Part shown: in pieces, positions 43,275 through 52,500 of the stretch
How positions within the stretch are numbered: the stretch's first letter is position 1
Layout of the letters: the number at the start of each line of letters is the position of its first letter
From: Paenibacillus_Z sp042653205
Lineage (GTDB): Bacteria > Bacillota > Bacilli > Paenibacillales > Paenibacillaceae
Direction of reading: 5' to 3'
Length of the DNA stretch: 64,000 bases
Assembly (NCBI RefSeq): GCF_042653205.1
Contig: NZ_JBHSHY010000021.1
Coordinates: forward strand, 39,885 to 103,884
Notes under the pieces: model-generated
What the model was told of the DNA's origin: nothing
Database searches by the model: none
What the model saw: only the letters and a program-made list of their open reading frames with translations
Made by a program: the position numbers and the translations under genes

Positions 43275-44327
43275 ATGAAACTCGGCGAAGTGCCGGAACC
43301 GAAGATCGACTATAACCCCAAACATTATATCTGCAAACGCGCCGCTGGGGCCTTGGTCCTGGACGGCCGCGTCGACAAGCCGTTCTGGGAGGCGGCGGAC
43401 TGGACGGACGATTTCGTCGACATCGAAGGCGATCTTCGTCCGAAGCCCGCCAAGCGGACCCGGGCCAAGATGCTGTGGGACGACGACTATTTCTATTTCG
43501 CGGCGGAGCTGGAGGAAGACCAGATTTGGGCGACGCTGACGGAGCGCGACTCGGTCATTTTCCACGACAACGATTTCGAAATCTTCATCGATCCGGACGG
43601 CGACACGCACGGCTATTACGAGTTCGAGATCAACGCGCTGAACACGGTATGGGACCTGCTGCTCCCGAAGCCGTACCGCGACGGGGGACCGGCCGTGAAC
43701 GGCTGGGATATCGCCGGCTTGAAGACGGCGGTGCATATCGAAGGCGAGCTGAACCGTCCGGGCGCGGACAACCGGAAGTGGAGCGTGGAAGTCGCCATGC
43801 CGTGGGACAGCCTGAAGGAATACGCCGCCGAGGGGCGGCCGCCGGTCGCGGGCGACTATTGGCGGGTCAACTTCTCTCGCGTCGAGTGGCGGGCGGAGGT
43901 CCGGGACGGCGAGTACCGCAAGACGCTGAATCCCGAGACGGGCCGGCCGTATCCGGAGGACAATTGGGTGTGGTCGCCGATGGGGCTGGTCAACATGCAT
44001 TATCCGGAGCTGTGGGGCTTCGTCGTGTTCGCGGACGCGAACGGGCCGTCCTCGTTCGCGCTGCCGGCGGACGAACGGATCAAGTGGGCGCTGCGCCGGC
44101 TCTATTACAAGGCGCGCAATTACCGCGCGGTTCACGGCGTATATCCGGACGGCGCGGCGCTGCTCGCGGGCGAGACGCGGGAGACCGGGCCGGCCGCGGA
44201 GGCCGCCGCGTGCGAGCCCGTCATCGAGACGACGCGCAGCTTGTTCCAGATCACGGCGCCGTCCGCGGACGGGAGCGCGGTTTATTGCATTCGCGAGGAC
44301 GGAAAATTATGGAAGGAGTCGATTTGA
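43275..44327 (+). CDS. CBM9-like carbohydrate-binding protein, cytosolic
   Basis: A 350-residue protein without a signal peptide. Residues about 15-245 form a family 9 carbohydrate-binding-like beta-sandwich: LVLDGRVDKPFWEAADWTDDFVDIEG, ARAKMLWDDDYFYFAAELEE, VIFHDNDFEIFIDPDGDTHGYYEFEINALNT and WRVNFSRVEW are all standard for this family. The C-terminal 100 residues are less typical. Such modules are normally secreted, so a cytosolic form beside an importer implies binding of taken-up sugar. The ATG follows GGAGGG by six bases. The TGA stop abuts the ATG of the next gene. Confidence 0.8.
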   Translation: MKLGEVPEPKIDYNPKHYICKRAAGALVLDGRVDKPFWEAADWTDDFVDIEGDLRPKPAKRTRAKMLWDDDYFYFAAELEEDQIWATLTERDSVIFHDNDFEIFIDPDGDTHGYYEFEINALNTVWDLLLPKPYRDGGPAVNGWDIAGLKTAVHIEGELNRPGADNRKWSVEVAMPWDSLKEYAAEGRPPVAGDYWRVNFSRVEWRAEVRDGEYRKTLNPETGRPYPEDNWVWSPMGLVNMHYPELWGFVVFADANGPSSFALPADERIKWALRRLYYKARNYRAVHGVYPDGAALLAGETRETGPAAEAAACEPVIETTRSLFQITAPSADGSAVYCIREDGKLWKESI

Positions 44328-46985
44328 ATGGCTATGACGCAGCCCGCCGCGTTTTCGTTGGACGACGCGGCCATGGCGCGCATTGAGCGCAAATTCCAGG
44401 AGAAGCGGGCGATCGCGCAGGCCCGGGAGGACGCGCTGTTCGGGGTGTTCCAGGACGCGCTGACGGACGAGGAACGCTGGGCGCTGAAGTATCTGTACGC
44501 CTATATGCCGGTCATCGATCTGGCTGATTATGACGGGACGCTGTTTCTGAACCACGTGCGCACGACGCTCGAGATCCGCCGGCGGATGCCTTGGGGCGCG
44601 CGGGTGCCGGACCACTTGTTCCTGGCGTTCGTGCTGCCGTACCGGGTGAACACGGAGAACATCGAGGATTCCCGCGGCATGCTGCACGCCGAATTGGCCG
44701 GCCGCACGTTGGCGCTGTCGATGGCGGACGCGATTCTGGAGACGAATTATTGGTGCCACGAGAAAGCGACGTACGTCGGCAGCGACCTGCGGACGCTCTC
44801 GCCGCTCGGCATGATCCGGAACGCGCGCGGGCGCTGCGGCGAGGAGTCGACGCTGGCCGTCGCCGCGCTGCGGAGCATCGGCATTCCCGCCCGGCAGGTG
44901 TACACGCCGCGCTGGGCGCATTGCGACGACAATCACGCATGGGTGGAGGCGTGGGCCGACGGAGCGTGGCATTATTTCGGGGCGTGCGAGCCGGAAGCCC
45001 GGCTCGACCAAGGCTGGTTCAGCCCGCCCGCGCGCCGGGCGATGCTGGTCAATACCCGCATCGCCGGGGATTACCCGGGGCCCGAGGACGTGACGCTGGC
45101 CGACGCGTGGTACACGGAAATCAATCTGCTGCCGAACTACGCGCCAACGCGGACGCTCACGGTCGTTGCAAGGGACGGGCAGGGTGATGCCGTGCGCGGC
45201 GCGCAAGTCAGGTTCGAGCTGTACAATATGGCGGAGTTCTTCCCGATCGCGGCGCTGCCGACGGACGAGCATGGCGAGGCCCGCTTGACGACCGGTTACG
45301 GCGACCTGCTCGTTCGGGCGGTGAAGGATGAGTTGTGGGGCGAAGCGTTTGCCTCCGCCGGCGACGGCCGCATCGAGCTCGTGCTCGGCCGCCGGGAGCA
45401 GCCCGCCGGCGCGGTCGACGCGGACTTGACGCCGCCGCCCGAGCTTGAGGGCGAGGCCCAGGCGCCGCTGTCCGAAGAAGCGGCCGAGCGGCACCGGCGC
45501 CGCCTCGAGGAGGGGACGCGGATTCGCGCCGCGTACGAGGCGTCGTTCCTAAGCGAAGCCGAAGCGGCGGAGCTGGCCGCGGCGGGCGGGCTGCCGGCGG
45601 AGCGGGTCTGGGACGTGCTGCGCAAGGCGCGGGGCAACGCCCGGGAGATCGCGGCGTTCCTTCGCGAGCAGGCCGCGGTTCACGGCGAGTGGCCGCTGCG
45701 GCTGCTTGAGAGCTTGAACGAGAAGGATCTGACGGATACGCTCTCGTCTTCGCTGACGGATCACCTATTGGGCGCGATGCCGCACCGCAAGGCGTTTCCG
45801 GAGGACATCTTTGTCCGCTACGTCCTCTGCCCCCGCGTGCTGCACGAGATGATCGTGCCCTGCCGCGGCTTGTTCGCCGGCGCCTTCGGCGATGAGGAGG
45901 CCGCCGTGTTCCGGGCAGCGCCGGACGCGCTGGCGCGCTGGCTGGGCGAGCGCTTCGGCTTGTGGGAGGCGGATGTGCCGAACCTGCAAGGACGGGGCAA
46001 TCCGGCCGGCAGCTTCCGGCTGATGCGCGGCGACCGGGTCAGCCGGGATATTCTGTTCGCGGCGCTGTGCCGCGCGCTCGGCATTCCCGCCCGGCTTCAC
46101 CCGAGCGAGCTGAAGCCGCAGTATTGGACGGCCGGTCATTGGGCAGATGCGCTGTACGGCGGCGGGACTGCCGAAGGAGCGGCGAATGGCGAGGCGGCGG
46201 GCGTCCGCGGAACGGTGCGCCTCCAGCGGGATCCGGCCGCGGCGCCCGACGCGCCGGAGGCGGCCTACGCCGAGAACTTCACGGTCGCCCGGCTCGCGAA
46301 CGGCGCGTATGTCACGCTGCTCGATCCGTTCGGCGCCGCCGGCGTCTATGATGCCCCGTTCGAGGCGGGGCCGGGCGAGTACCGGCTGACGACGGGCGTG
46401 CGCGCGAAGGACGGCGCCGTGAAAGCGAGGTTATCGTACTTCGCGGTGCGGGCGGGCGAAGAGTCGCAAGTGACGCTGTCCTACCGCAGCGCGGCGGAGG
46501 CGCTTCCCGTCTTGGGCACGCTTCCGGCCGACCGCCCGTTCGCGCTCGCGGACGGAACAGCCCGGCGTCTCGGCGAGCTGGCCGGCCGCAAGGGCGCGCT
46601 CGTCGCCTGGCTCGAGCCGGAGCGCGAGCCGACGAAGCATTTGCTGCGCGAGCTCGCCGAGCTGGCCGCGCCGTACGCGGCGCTCGGCGCGCCGATCGTG
46701 CTCGCCGCCGGCGGCGCAGAGCGGGACGCGGCGTTCGACGCCGCCGCGTATCCGGACTTGCCGGCCTGCGCGGCGTTCGTACGGGACGCGCGGTCGGCGA
46801 ACTGGGCGGGCGTGAACCCGCAGCCTTCCCGCGAAGCGGGGTACCCGCATCTCTTCGTGGTCGACGAGCAGCTGCGCGTGCGGTACGCGTCTTCGGGTTA
46901 TCGGATCGGAACGGGGAGGGAAGCGCTGCGGCTCTTGCACGCCATCGCATCCTTCGACATATCTAACGGAGGTGAGAACGCATGA
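44328..46985 (+). CDS. Large transglutaminase-like multidomain protein
   Basis: An 885-residue protein without a signal peptide. Residues about 60-260 form a transglutaminase-like domain: GRCGEEST carries the nucleophile Cys170, NHAWVEAW the His203, and HYFGACEPE the third, acidic position. Residues about 275-360 resemble an Ig-like/carboxypeptidase-regulatory sandwich. Residues about 480-620 look like a second, degenerate transglutaminase-like domain (GDRVSRDILFAALCRALGIPARLHP), with Ser572 where the Cys would be. Residues about 730-880 look like a thioredoxin/AhpC fold without a redox Cys. The catalytic fold is shared by cysteine peptidases and peptide:N-glycanases. It directly follows the CBM9-like gene and overlaps the GH18 gene by four bases. 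Confidence 0.75.
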   Translation: MAMTQPAAFSLDDAAMARIERKFQEKRAIAQAREDALFGVFQDALTDEERWALKYLYAYMPVIDLADYDGTLFLNHVRTTLEIRRRMPWGARVPDHLFLAFVLPYRVNTENIEDSRGMLHAELAGRTLALSMADAILETNYWCHEKATYVGSDLRTLSPLGMIRNARGRCGEESTLAVAALRSIGIPARQVYTPRWAHCDDNHAWVEAWADGAWHYFGACEPEARLDQGWFSPPARRAMLVNTRIAGDYPGPEDVTLADAWYTEINLLPNYAPTRTLTVVARDGQGDAVRGAQVRFELYNMAEFFPIAALPTDEHGEARLTTGYGDLLVRAVKDELWGEAFASAGDGRIELVLGRREQPAGAVDADLTPPPELEGEAQAPLSEEAAERHRRRLEEGTRIRAAYEASFLSEAEAAELAAAGGLPAERVWDVLRKARGNAREIAAFLREQAAVHGEWPLRLLESLNEKDLTDTLSSSLTDHLLGAMPHRKAFPEDIFVRYVLCPRVLHEMIVPCRGLFAGAFGDEEAAVFRAAPDALARWLGERFGLWEADVPNLQGRGNPAGSFRLMRGDRVSRDILFAALCRALGIPARLHPSELKPQYWTAGHWADALYGGGTAEGAANGEAAGVRGTVRLQRDPAAAPDAPEAAYAENFTVARLANGAYVTLLDPFGAAGVYDAPFEAGPGEYRLTTGVRAKDGAVKARLSYFAVRAGEESQVTLSYRSAAEALPVLGTLPADRPFALADGTARRLGELAGRKGALVAWLEPEREPTKHLLRELAELAAPYAALGAPIVLAAGGAERDAAFDAAAYPDLPACAAFVRDARSANWAGVNPQPSREAGYPHLFVVDEQLRVRYASSGYRIGTGREALRLLHAIASFDISNGGENA

Positions 46986-48016
46986 CCAAGCAACCATATA
47001 TCAAGGCCGGCTACGTCGTGGACGGGAAGCTCCCGTCGCTGCGGCCGGAAGATTTGGCAAAGCTGACCCATCTGAACATCGCCTTCGGCCACGTGCGCGA
47101 AGACGAGATTCGGACGGATCACTTGAAGCATCTGGACCGATTGCGCGTGATCAAGCGGGATTATCCGGAGCTTCGCCTCCTGCTGTCCGTCGGCGGCTGG
47201 GGCGCGGGCGGGTTCTCGGAAGCCGCGTCGACGGAGGCAGGGCGGGCGAGCATGGCCGCCTCGGCAGTGCGCGCGCTGGCGGAGCATCCCTTCGACGGTA
47301 TCGATCTCGACTGGGAGTATCCGTGCTACGGCGTAGCGGGCATCGCCTCGAGTCCGGAGGATAAGGGGAATTTCACCCTGCTGCTTCGGGCGATCAGGGA
47401 AGCACTGGATCTGAAGGGCGCGGAGGACGGGAAGCGGTACCTGCTGACGATTGCCGCGGGAGCCGACGCGTATTACGTGGACGGAACGGAGATGCGCGAA
47501 GCGCAGCACGTGCTGGACTTCATCCAGCTGATGACCTATGACATGCGCGGCGGCTTCCAAATCTCGACCGGACATCACACGAATCTGTATACGCCGGACG
47601 GGGATTTGTTCCGCATCAGCGCGGATGCGTCGGTACGGCTGTTCGCGGAGGCGGGCGTGCCGAAGGAGAAACTGGTGATCGGCGCGGCGTTCTACTCCCG
47701 CATCTGGAACGGCGTGCCCAACCGGGCGAACGGGCTTCATCAGATGGCGGCCGGCACCGGCGGCTATGGCCCCGACTTCACAGTGCTGGCCGCGGACTAT
47801 ATCGGCAAGAACGGCTACGTCCGCCATTGGGACGGACAGGCTTGCGCGCCGTATCTGTTCGACGGAAGCCGGTTCATCTCGTACGACGACGAGCAATCGA
47901 TCGCGTGCAAGTGCGATTACGTGATCGCGAACGGTTTGGCCGGCATCATGTTCTGGGAATACAGCTGCGACGACACGGGCCGGCTGATCGACGCGATGCA
48001 CCGCGGGCTTCGTTGA
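46982..48016 (+). CDS. Glycoside hydrolase family 18 protein, cytosolic
   Basis: A 344-residue GH18 TIM barrel. The catalytic motif DGIDLDWEYP supplies Asp105, Asp108, Asp110 and the acid Glu112; LLLSVGGWGAGGFSEAA is the SxGG strand and QLMTYDMRG the Met-x-Tyr-Asp strand that assists. GH18 enzymes cut chitin-type beta-1,4-GlcNAc bonds or, as endo-beta-N-acetylglucosaminidases, the core of N-glycans, by substrate-assisted catalysis. There is no signal peptide, so the substrate must be imported. ATG overlaps the stop of the transglutaminase-like gene (ATGA), showing coupling. Confidence 0.88.
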   Translation: MTKQPYIKAGYVVDGKLPSLRPEDLAKLTHLNIAFGHVREDEIRTDHLKHLDRLRVIKRDYPELRLLLSVGGWGAGGFSEAASTEAGRASMAASAVRALAEHPFDGIDLDWEYPCYGVAGIASSPEDKGNFTLLLRAIREALDLKGAEDGKRYLLTIAAGADAYYVDGTEMREAQHVLDFIQLMTYDMRGGFQISTGHHTNLYTPDGDLFRISADASVRLFAEAGVPKEKLVIGAAFYSRIWNGVPNRANGLHQMAAGTGGYGPDFTVLAADYIGKNGYVRHWDGQACAPYLFDGSRFISYDDEQSIACKCDYVIANGLAGIMFWEYSCDDTGRLIDAMHRGLR

Positions 48017-48171
48017 ACGGCGCCGCGGGAAGGGCGCGATAGGCGCACCCGGCTCGCGGGCGAGACGCAGTGACGGGCGATGAGTATGCGAGGACGGGAC
48101 TGTTCCATAGCCGTGAGGCTTGGCGCAGTCCTTTTTCAAATTCGTATTGGTGGAAAATGGCGTTATTATTT

Positions 48172-48185
48172 GGCAAGCGTTTACA
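48172..48185. promoter_or_regulatory. cre-like site before the TetR gene
   Basis: GGCAAGCGTTTACA matches the cre consensus at 12 of 14 positions. It lies 13 bases upstream of a possible -35 box. Confidence 0.4.
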
Positions 48186-48197
48186 GTTACTGGGACC

Positions 48198-48227
48198 TTG
48201 ACGCTAGGTATTCGGATTTGCCATACT
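48198..48227 (+). promoter_or_regulatory. Candidate promoter of the TetR gene
   Basis: TTGACG (48198-48203) stands 18 bases before CATACT (48222-48227). A start near 48234 would coincide with the ATG of the gene, giving a leaderless message. Confidence 0.4.
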
Positions 48228-48233
48228 AATGGG

Positions 48234-48785
48234 ATGGAAAATCGAAAATCACAAATCATCCGGTATACGGAATCGCTTATTCAACACAAAGGCTACGCCG
48301 CTTTCAGTTATGACGACCTGGCCAAGCATTTCGGCGTCACGAAAGCGAGCATTCACTATCATTTCGAGAAGAAGGAGGATCTGGGGCTTTCCGTATTGGA
48401 ACGGCTCTATCAGCGGCTGGCCGAGTTTTCGTCGCGAGTGGCGGTCTCGCAGGAGCCGGTCGAGGAGAAGCTGGTGCGGTTCACCAAGCTGCAAATGGAG
48501 GAGTTCGCGGACAATGTCATTTGCCCGATTTCCTCGCTGCAGGCCGATTTCGAGCTGCTGCCCGATAGCATGAAGGAGAAGCTCCAGGCAATCAGCCGTC
48601 TGGAGCTGAGCGTGATGCAAGACATCATCTCCGATAGAACGTCCTGCCTCAAGACCGATTCGCGCGCGGTCGCGCTTGCCGTGCTGGCTGCCATCAAAGG
48701 CTCGCTGCAATATCGGCGTGTCATATCGGAAAATTTTCTGCCCGACATTTTAAACGGCATTTGCCGGATTTTGACGAAACCATAG
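48234..48785 (+). CDS. TetR/AcrR-family transcriptional regulator
   Basis: A 183-residue regulator. The helix-turn-helix spans about residues 5-50 (QIIRYTESLIQHKGYAAFSYDDLAKHFGVTKASIHYHFEKKEDLGLSVLE), followed by an all-helical effector domain. It should repress a nearby or distant gene until a small ligand binds. ATG 48234 matches the usual N-terminus of the family but has no recognisable ribosome site; an in-frame TTG at 48120 would add 38 residues unlike the family. Target genes cannot be read from the sequence. It ends in a strong terminator. Confidence 0.88.
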   Translation: MENRKSQIIRYTESLIQHKGYAAFSYDDLAKHFGVTKASIHYHFEKKEDLGLSVLERLYQRLAEFSSRVAVSQEPVEEKLVRFTKLQMEEFADNVICPISSLQADFELLPDSMKEKLQAISRLELSVMQDIISDRTSCLKTDSRAVALAVLAAIKGSLQYRRVISENFLPDILNGICRILTKP

Positions 48786-48811
48786 CGGCGCAATGCCGCG
48801 CCCGCGTAACG

Positions 48812-48841
48812 GACTGCCCCGAAGGGGCGGTCTTTTTTTTT
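48812..48841 (+). terminator. Rho-independent terminator of the TetR gene
   Basis: GACTGCCCC (48812-48820) pairs with 48824-48832 (one G-T pair), loop GAA, followed by nine T. Confidence 0.95.
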
Positions 48842-48961
48842 ACAGGTTTTTCCGGATACGCGTGCGCATGTATAGACCGTTGGCGGCGGAACCGGCTCCA
48901 GCCGCCGACACCATTGTGATTAAATGTAACACATCTTTCGGGATTACAGGCTTGCTTTTCA

Positions 48962-48989
48962 CAGATGTTTAAAAACAGATGTTTAAAAA
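48962..48989. repeat. Tandem 14-bp repeat upstream of the S8 promoter
   Basis: CAGATGTTTAAAAA occurs twice head to tail, at 48962-48975 and 48976-48989, ending ten bases before the -35 box. An inverted ACATCT lies at about 48931-48936. It may be an activator site. Confidence 0.8.
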
Positions 48990-48999
48990 AATAAATTTA

Positions 49000-49029
49000 T
49001 TGACTCTCATAAATGGATTTATATATAAT
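49000..49029 (+). promoter_or_regulatory. Promoter of the S8 gene cluster
   Basis: TTGACT (49000-49005) stands 18 bases before a perfect TATAAT (49024-49029) in AT-rich surroundings. Transcription should start near 49036, about 500 bases before the start codon. Confidence 0.75.
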
Positions 49030-49532
49030 TTTCTCAGAATTTGGACGGATTTTGTCATAATATCTGACACCATATTCGATCTTCAGACGCAAGCCTTGTG
49101 AACTTCGGGGGAGGTCAATCGCTCGATAGGGACCGTAGGCACGCACATCCGAGACTAAGGGGGGATCGCATTCCCAATTCGAGCTGATGATTTTTAGCGT
49201 CCTGCGCGGCAGGCTGCGTCCGTAGCCCTCGTTTTTTCTCCTTATTTACAAGATGGTCACATTTTCACCGCGCCTTTCCACGAATCGCGCGAATCTTGTC
49301 GTGACGTCCATCATCCTAGCAATCTATTTAGATCCTGATTGATAGTTTGAACCGGCGTCTGATCCGCTATTTAGTTTGGCGAACTATGTATTTCTTGTTT
49401 GCCCCGGAGTCCCGCGCTGCATGTTCTTCATCCTGACCGGCCATTACCGCGAGTGGGACGGGCACCGGCAGCGTCATGGTTTCCATTCGTCCACAATTCA
49501 GTCATGACAGCATGACAGAAGGAGCGAAAATC

Positions 49533-52500
49533 TTGAAAAGAAAAGCAACGAAACGTTCTTTCGCGATGATGCTTTCCGCGTCGCTGGCGTTTGGCCTGTT
49601 TCCGTCCGCCTTGCACGCCGAGGCGATTGCGGACATGCCGTTGAAGTCCGCACCGCCGATGGCGCCGAACGGCATCCCGAAGCTGGACCGGCCGTTCGAA
49701 GCGCCCGGCGGACAGCGAGTCATCGTGAAATACAAGGATAGCGCCGATCGGACCCGCGTCCGCGCGGCATCCGCGGCGGAGCGGGTTGAGCCGCTGTCGA
49801 GATTCAACATGGAAGTTCTGGACCTCGCCCCCGGCACGGATGCCGGAAGCGTTGCCGCGAGCCTGAGCGCGAACCCGGACGTGCTGTACGCCGAGCCGGA
49901 TGTCAGGATTCGCAAACACGAGTCCTTGAAACCGAAGCCGAACGGCGCTTCGCCGGGCGCAAGCGCCTCGGATTCCGCGAGCGGCAAGCCGCCCGCTGCG
50001 TCCCCGGACTCGGCTGCAGCGCTGCCGAAGGCGGCTTCGGAAGCAGCCGTCTCGGCCGTCGTTCCGTCTTATCCGAACGATCCGCTGTTCTCGTCCCAGT
50101 GGGGCTTGCACAACGAAGGCCAAGACATCGAAGGCTCGACACCCAGTAACGACGTCGACGTCGACGCGCCGGAGGCGTGGGGCGTTACCAAGGGCTCGCC
50201 GGATACGATCGTCGCGATCCTGGATACCGGCGTGGACATTAATCATCCGGATTTGGCCGCCAATGTCTGGCATAACGCCAAAGAGATCCCGGGCAACGGC
50301 GTCGATGACGACGGCGACGGATTCATCGACGATTATTACGGCTGGAACTTCTACGGGAACGACAACCAGCCTTACAGCATTTACGACGATGACTTCTACG
50401 GCACGCAGATCGCCGGCGTCCTTGCGGCGAAGGACGAGAATTCAACCGGGATCTCCGGCGTTGCGCCGAACATCCGTTACATGCCGCTCAAAGTCATGGG
50501 CAGCGGCGGCGGTTACGTATCGGACGCCCTGCGCGCGATCGACTACGCCGAGCGGATGGGCGCGAAAATCGCGAATATCAGCTGGTCGACGGAAACGTAC
50601 AGCAACGCGCTCAAGGATGCAATCAACGCCTCCGATATGCTGTTCGTCACGAGCGCTGGCGAGGATTACGTGAATACGAACAAGGACGATTTTCCGGAAT
50701 ACCCGGCGGCTTATGACAGCGATAACATTCTATCGGTTGCCGGTCTCGGCATGGACGGACATTTTTACAATGTTTATGGCATGAAATCCGTCGATATCGC
50801 AGCGCCGATCCTCAAGATTATGACGACCCTCCCGACCCGCGATCCCGGCGTCGGAGCGGAGATCGACAACGGCACGTATAAAGTAATTTACAACGAAATG
50901 GGCTTTGAAGGCATGTGGACGGGCAAGGCCGACAAGATCGAGAATCGCCAGGAAAGCTTCGACCGCTCGCTGGCGTACCTGGGCAAGCCGGACGGCAGCG
51001 CCTCGTCGATCCTGTTGGTCGACGACGAAGAGATTCCCGAAGAAGATGACTTCAGCATCCTCTGGAGGTACAAGAGCCATCTTGATGCCGCAGGCGCCGA
51101 TTACGATATCGTCAAGGTCCCGTCTGGCGCGGACGGCCCTTCCCTCGAGAAGATGAGCCAGTACGACATCGTCATCTGGTTCACCGGCTTCGGATTCGGC
51201 TCCTCGCCGGACGGTCGGCCGACGACGGTACTGCGCGGCGCGGACCAGACCAATTTGACTTCGTACTTGAACGGCGGCGGCCATCTGATGCTTACCGGCG
51301 CAGGGGCGCTTACCAACATCGAGACGAGCGATTTCGTGAAGAACGTGCTGCATCTGGACTTCGTGCGCTACGACTTCTTCCGAGGCTACAGCGACATCAG
51401 CCGCTGGAGAACGGCCGAAGGGCAGCCCGGCACGATCTATGACGGCCAGCGCTACGATATTACTGGGATCACCTTCGCGGATTACAAGTCCTATGACGAA
51501 TCCATCGCCCACATCAATTTGGCGGTGCCGATGCCCGATTACGATTACGATACCGGCTCGTATTTGGCTCCCGCTTACGCGTCCGGCGCCGCAGCGCTCG
51601 TGCTTAGCCAGGATCCGACGCTAGACGCGAAGGAGGTCAAAGAGCGGGTCCTTCTCTCGGGCAAGCATCTCGAGAGTCTGTGGAACGATGACAGGCAGGG
51701 TTACATGGACAACGGCCGCATGGTCGACGCGTTCCGGGCCGTGAGCGACGATGACGTTCCCGGCAAGCCGCTTAAGCCGCTGCAGACGGATTCGATTGAT
51801 TCAGGCGATATGCAGGACATGTACTACGTCCATTTGAACGCCGGCGATAAGTTGAATCTGTCGTTGTCGGCAGAAACCGGCTCGAACTTCATGCTGGCGC
51901 TTTATAATCCGGATTTGAAGTCGCACATGGACTGGGATGCACAAGATAAAGTGCTTGGATCGTCCGTGGCGGCGGGCGAGCCGGCGACAATCGCCTATCA
52001 AGCCGACAGGACAGGCTACTATTACGTGGGCGTTTTCTTCATGGGCAGCTCCGGTACCTATACGCTCGGCATGAATGCGGATCCCGCGAATACGGCGGGC
52101 ACATACGAGGATAACGCCGGCGCGGTTGCGTTCGAGGGCCCGTGGGCCGAGAAGGCGGACGACGGCTATTCCGGCGGCACGATCAAGACCGTCGATTCCG
52201 CCGGCCGCGCGAAGTTCGCGTTCACCGGCAGCCGAATCGAGCTGACGGCGCTCAAGGACGACACGATGGGCATCGCGGACGTCTACATCGACGGCGTCAA
52301 GACCGCCTCGCCGTCCTTGTACGGCAAGACGCCGCAACCGAAGCAGACAATCTATGAGCAATCGCTGCCTTACGGCTACCATATTATCGAAGTGGCCTGG
52401 ACGGGCAAGGCGGACCCGGCCGCGAAGCGGACCGTGCATGCGATCAACGTGGACGCGTTCGTCGTCGGCGACGGGGGCGGCACGTATACGTCGGTCGCGG

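Larger units (their letters stand above)
48842..49532 (+). other. Long non-coding region and leader before the first S8 gene
   Basis: These 690 bases hold no convincing gene. They contain a 14-base tandem repeat (48962-48989), a strong promoter (49000-49029) and then a leader of about 500 bases with G-rich, partly self-complementary stretches around 49085-49235 (for example CCTGC/GCAGG at 49201-49213) followed by a T run at 49231-49236. The leader does not match any riboswitch class I can recognise by eye. Confidence 0.6.

Noticed and set aside
49085..49240. Possible c-di-GMP or c-di-AMP riboswitch before the S8 cluster
   Set aside because: GACGCAAGCC recalls part of the c-di-GMP-I core, but the preceding GCAAACC strand, the second helix pattern and the GGTAGC...GGGTTACC part are absent. 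The ydaO-type conserved blocks are absent too. Kept only as an unidentified leader.
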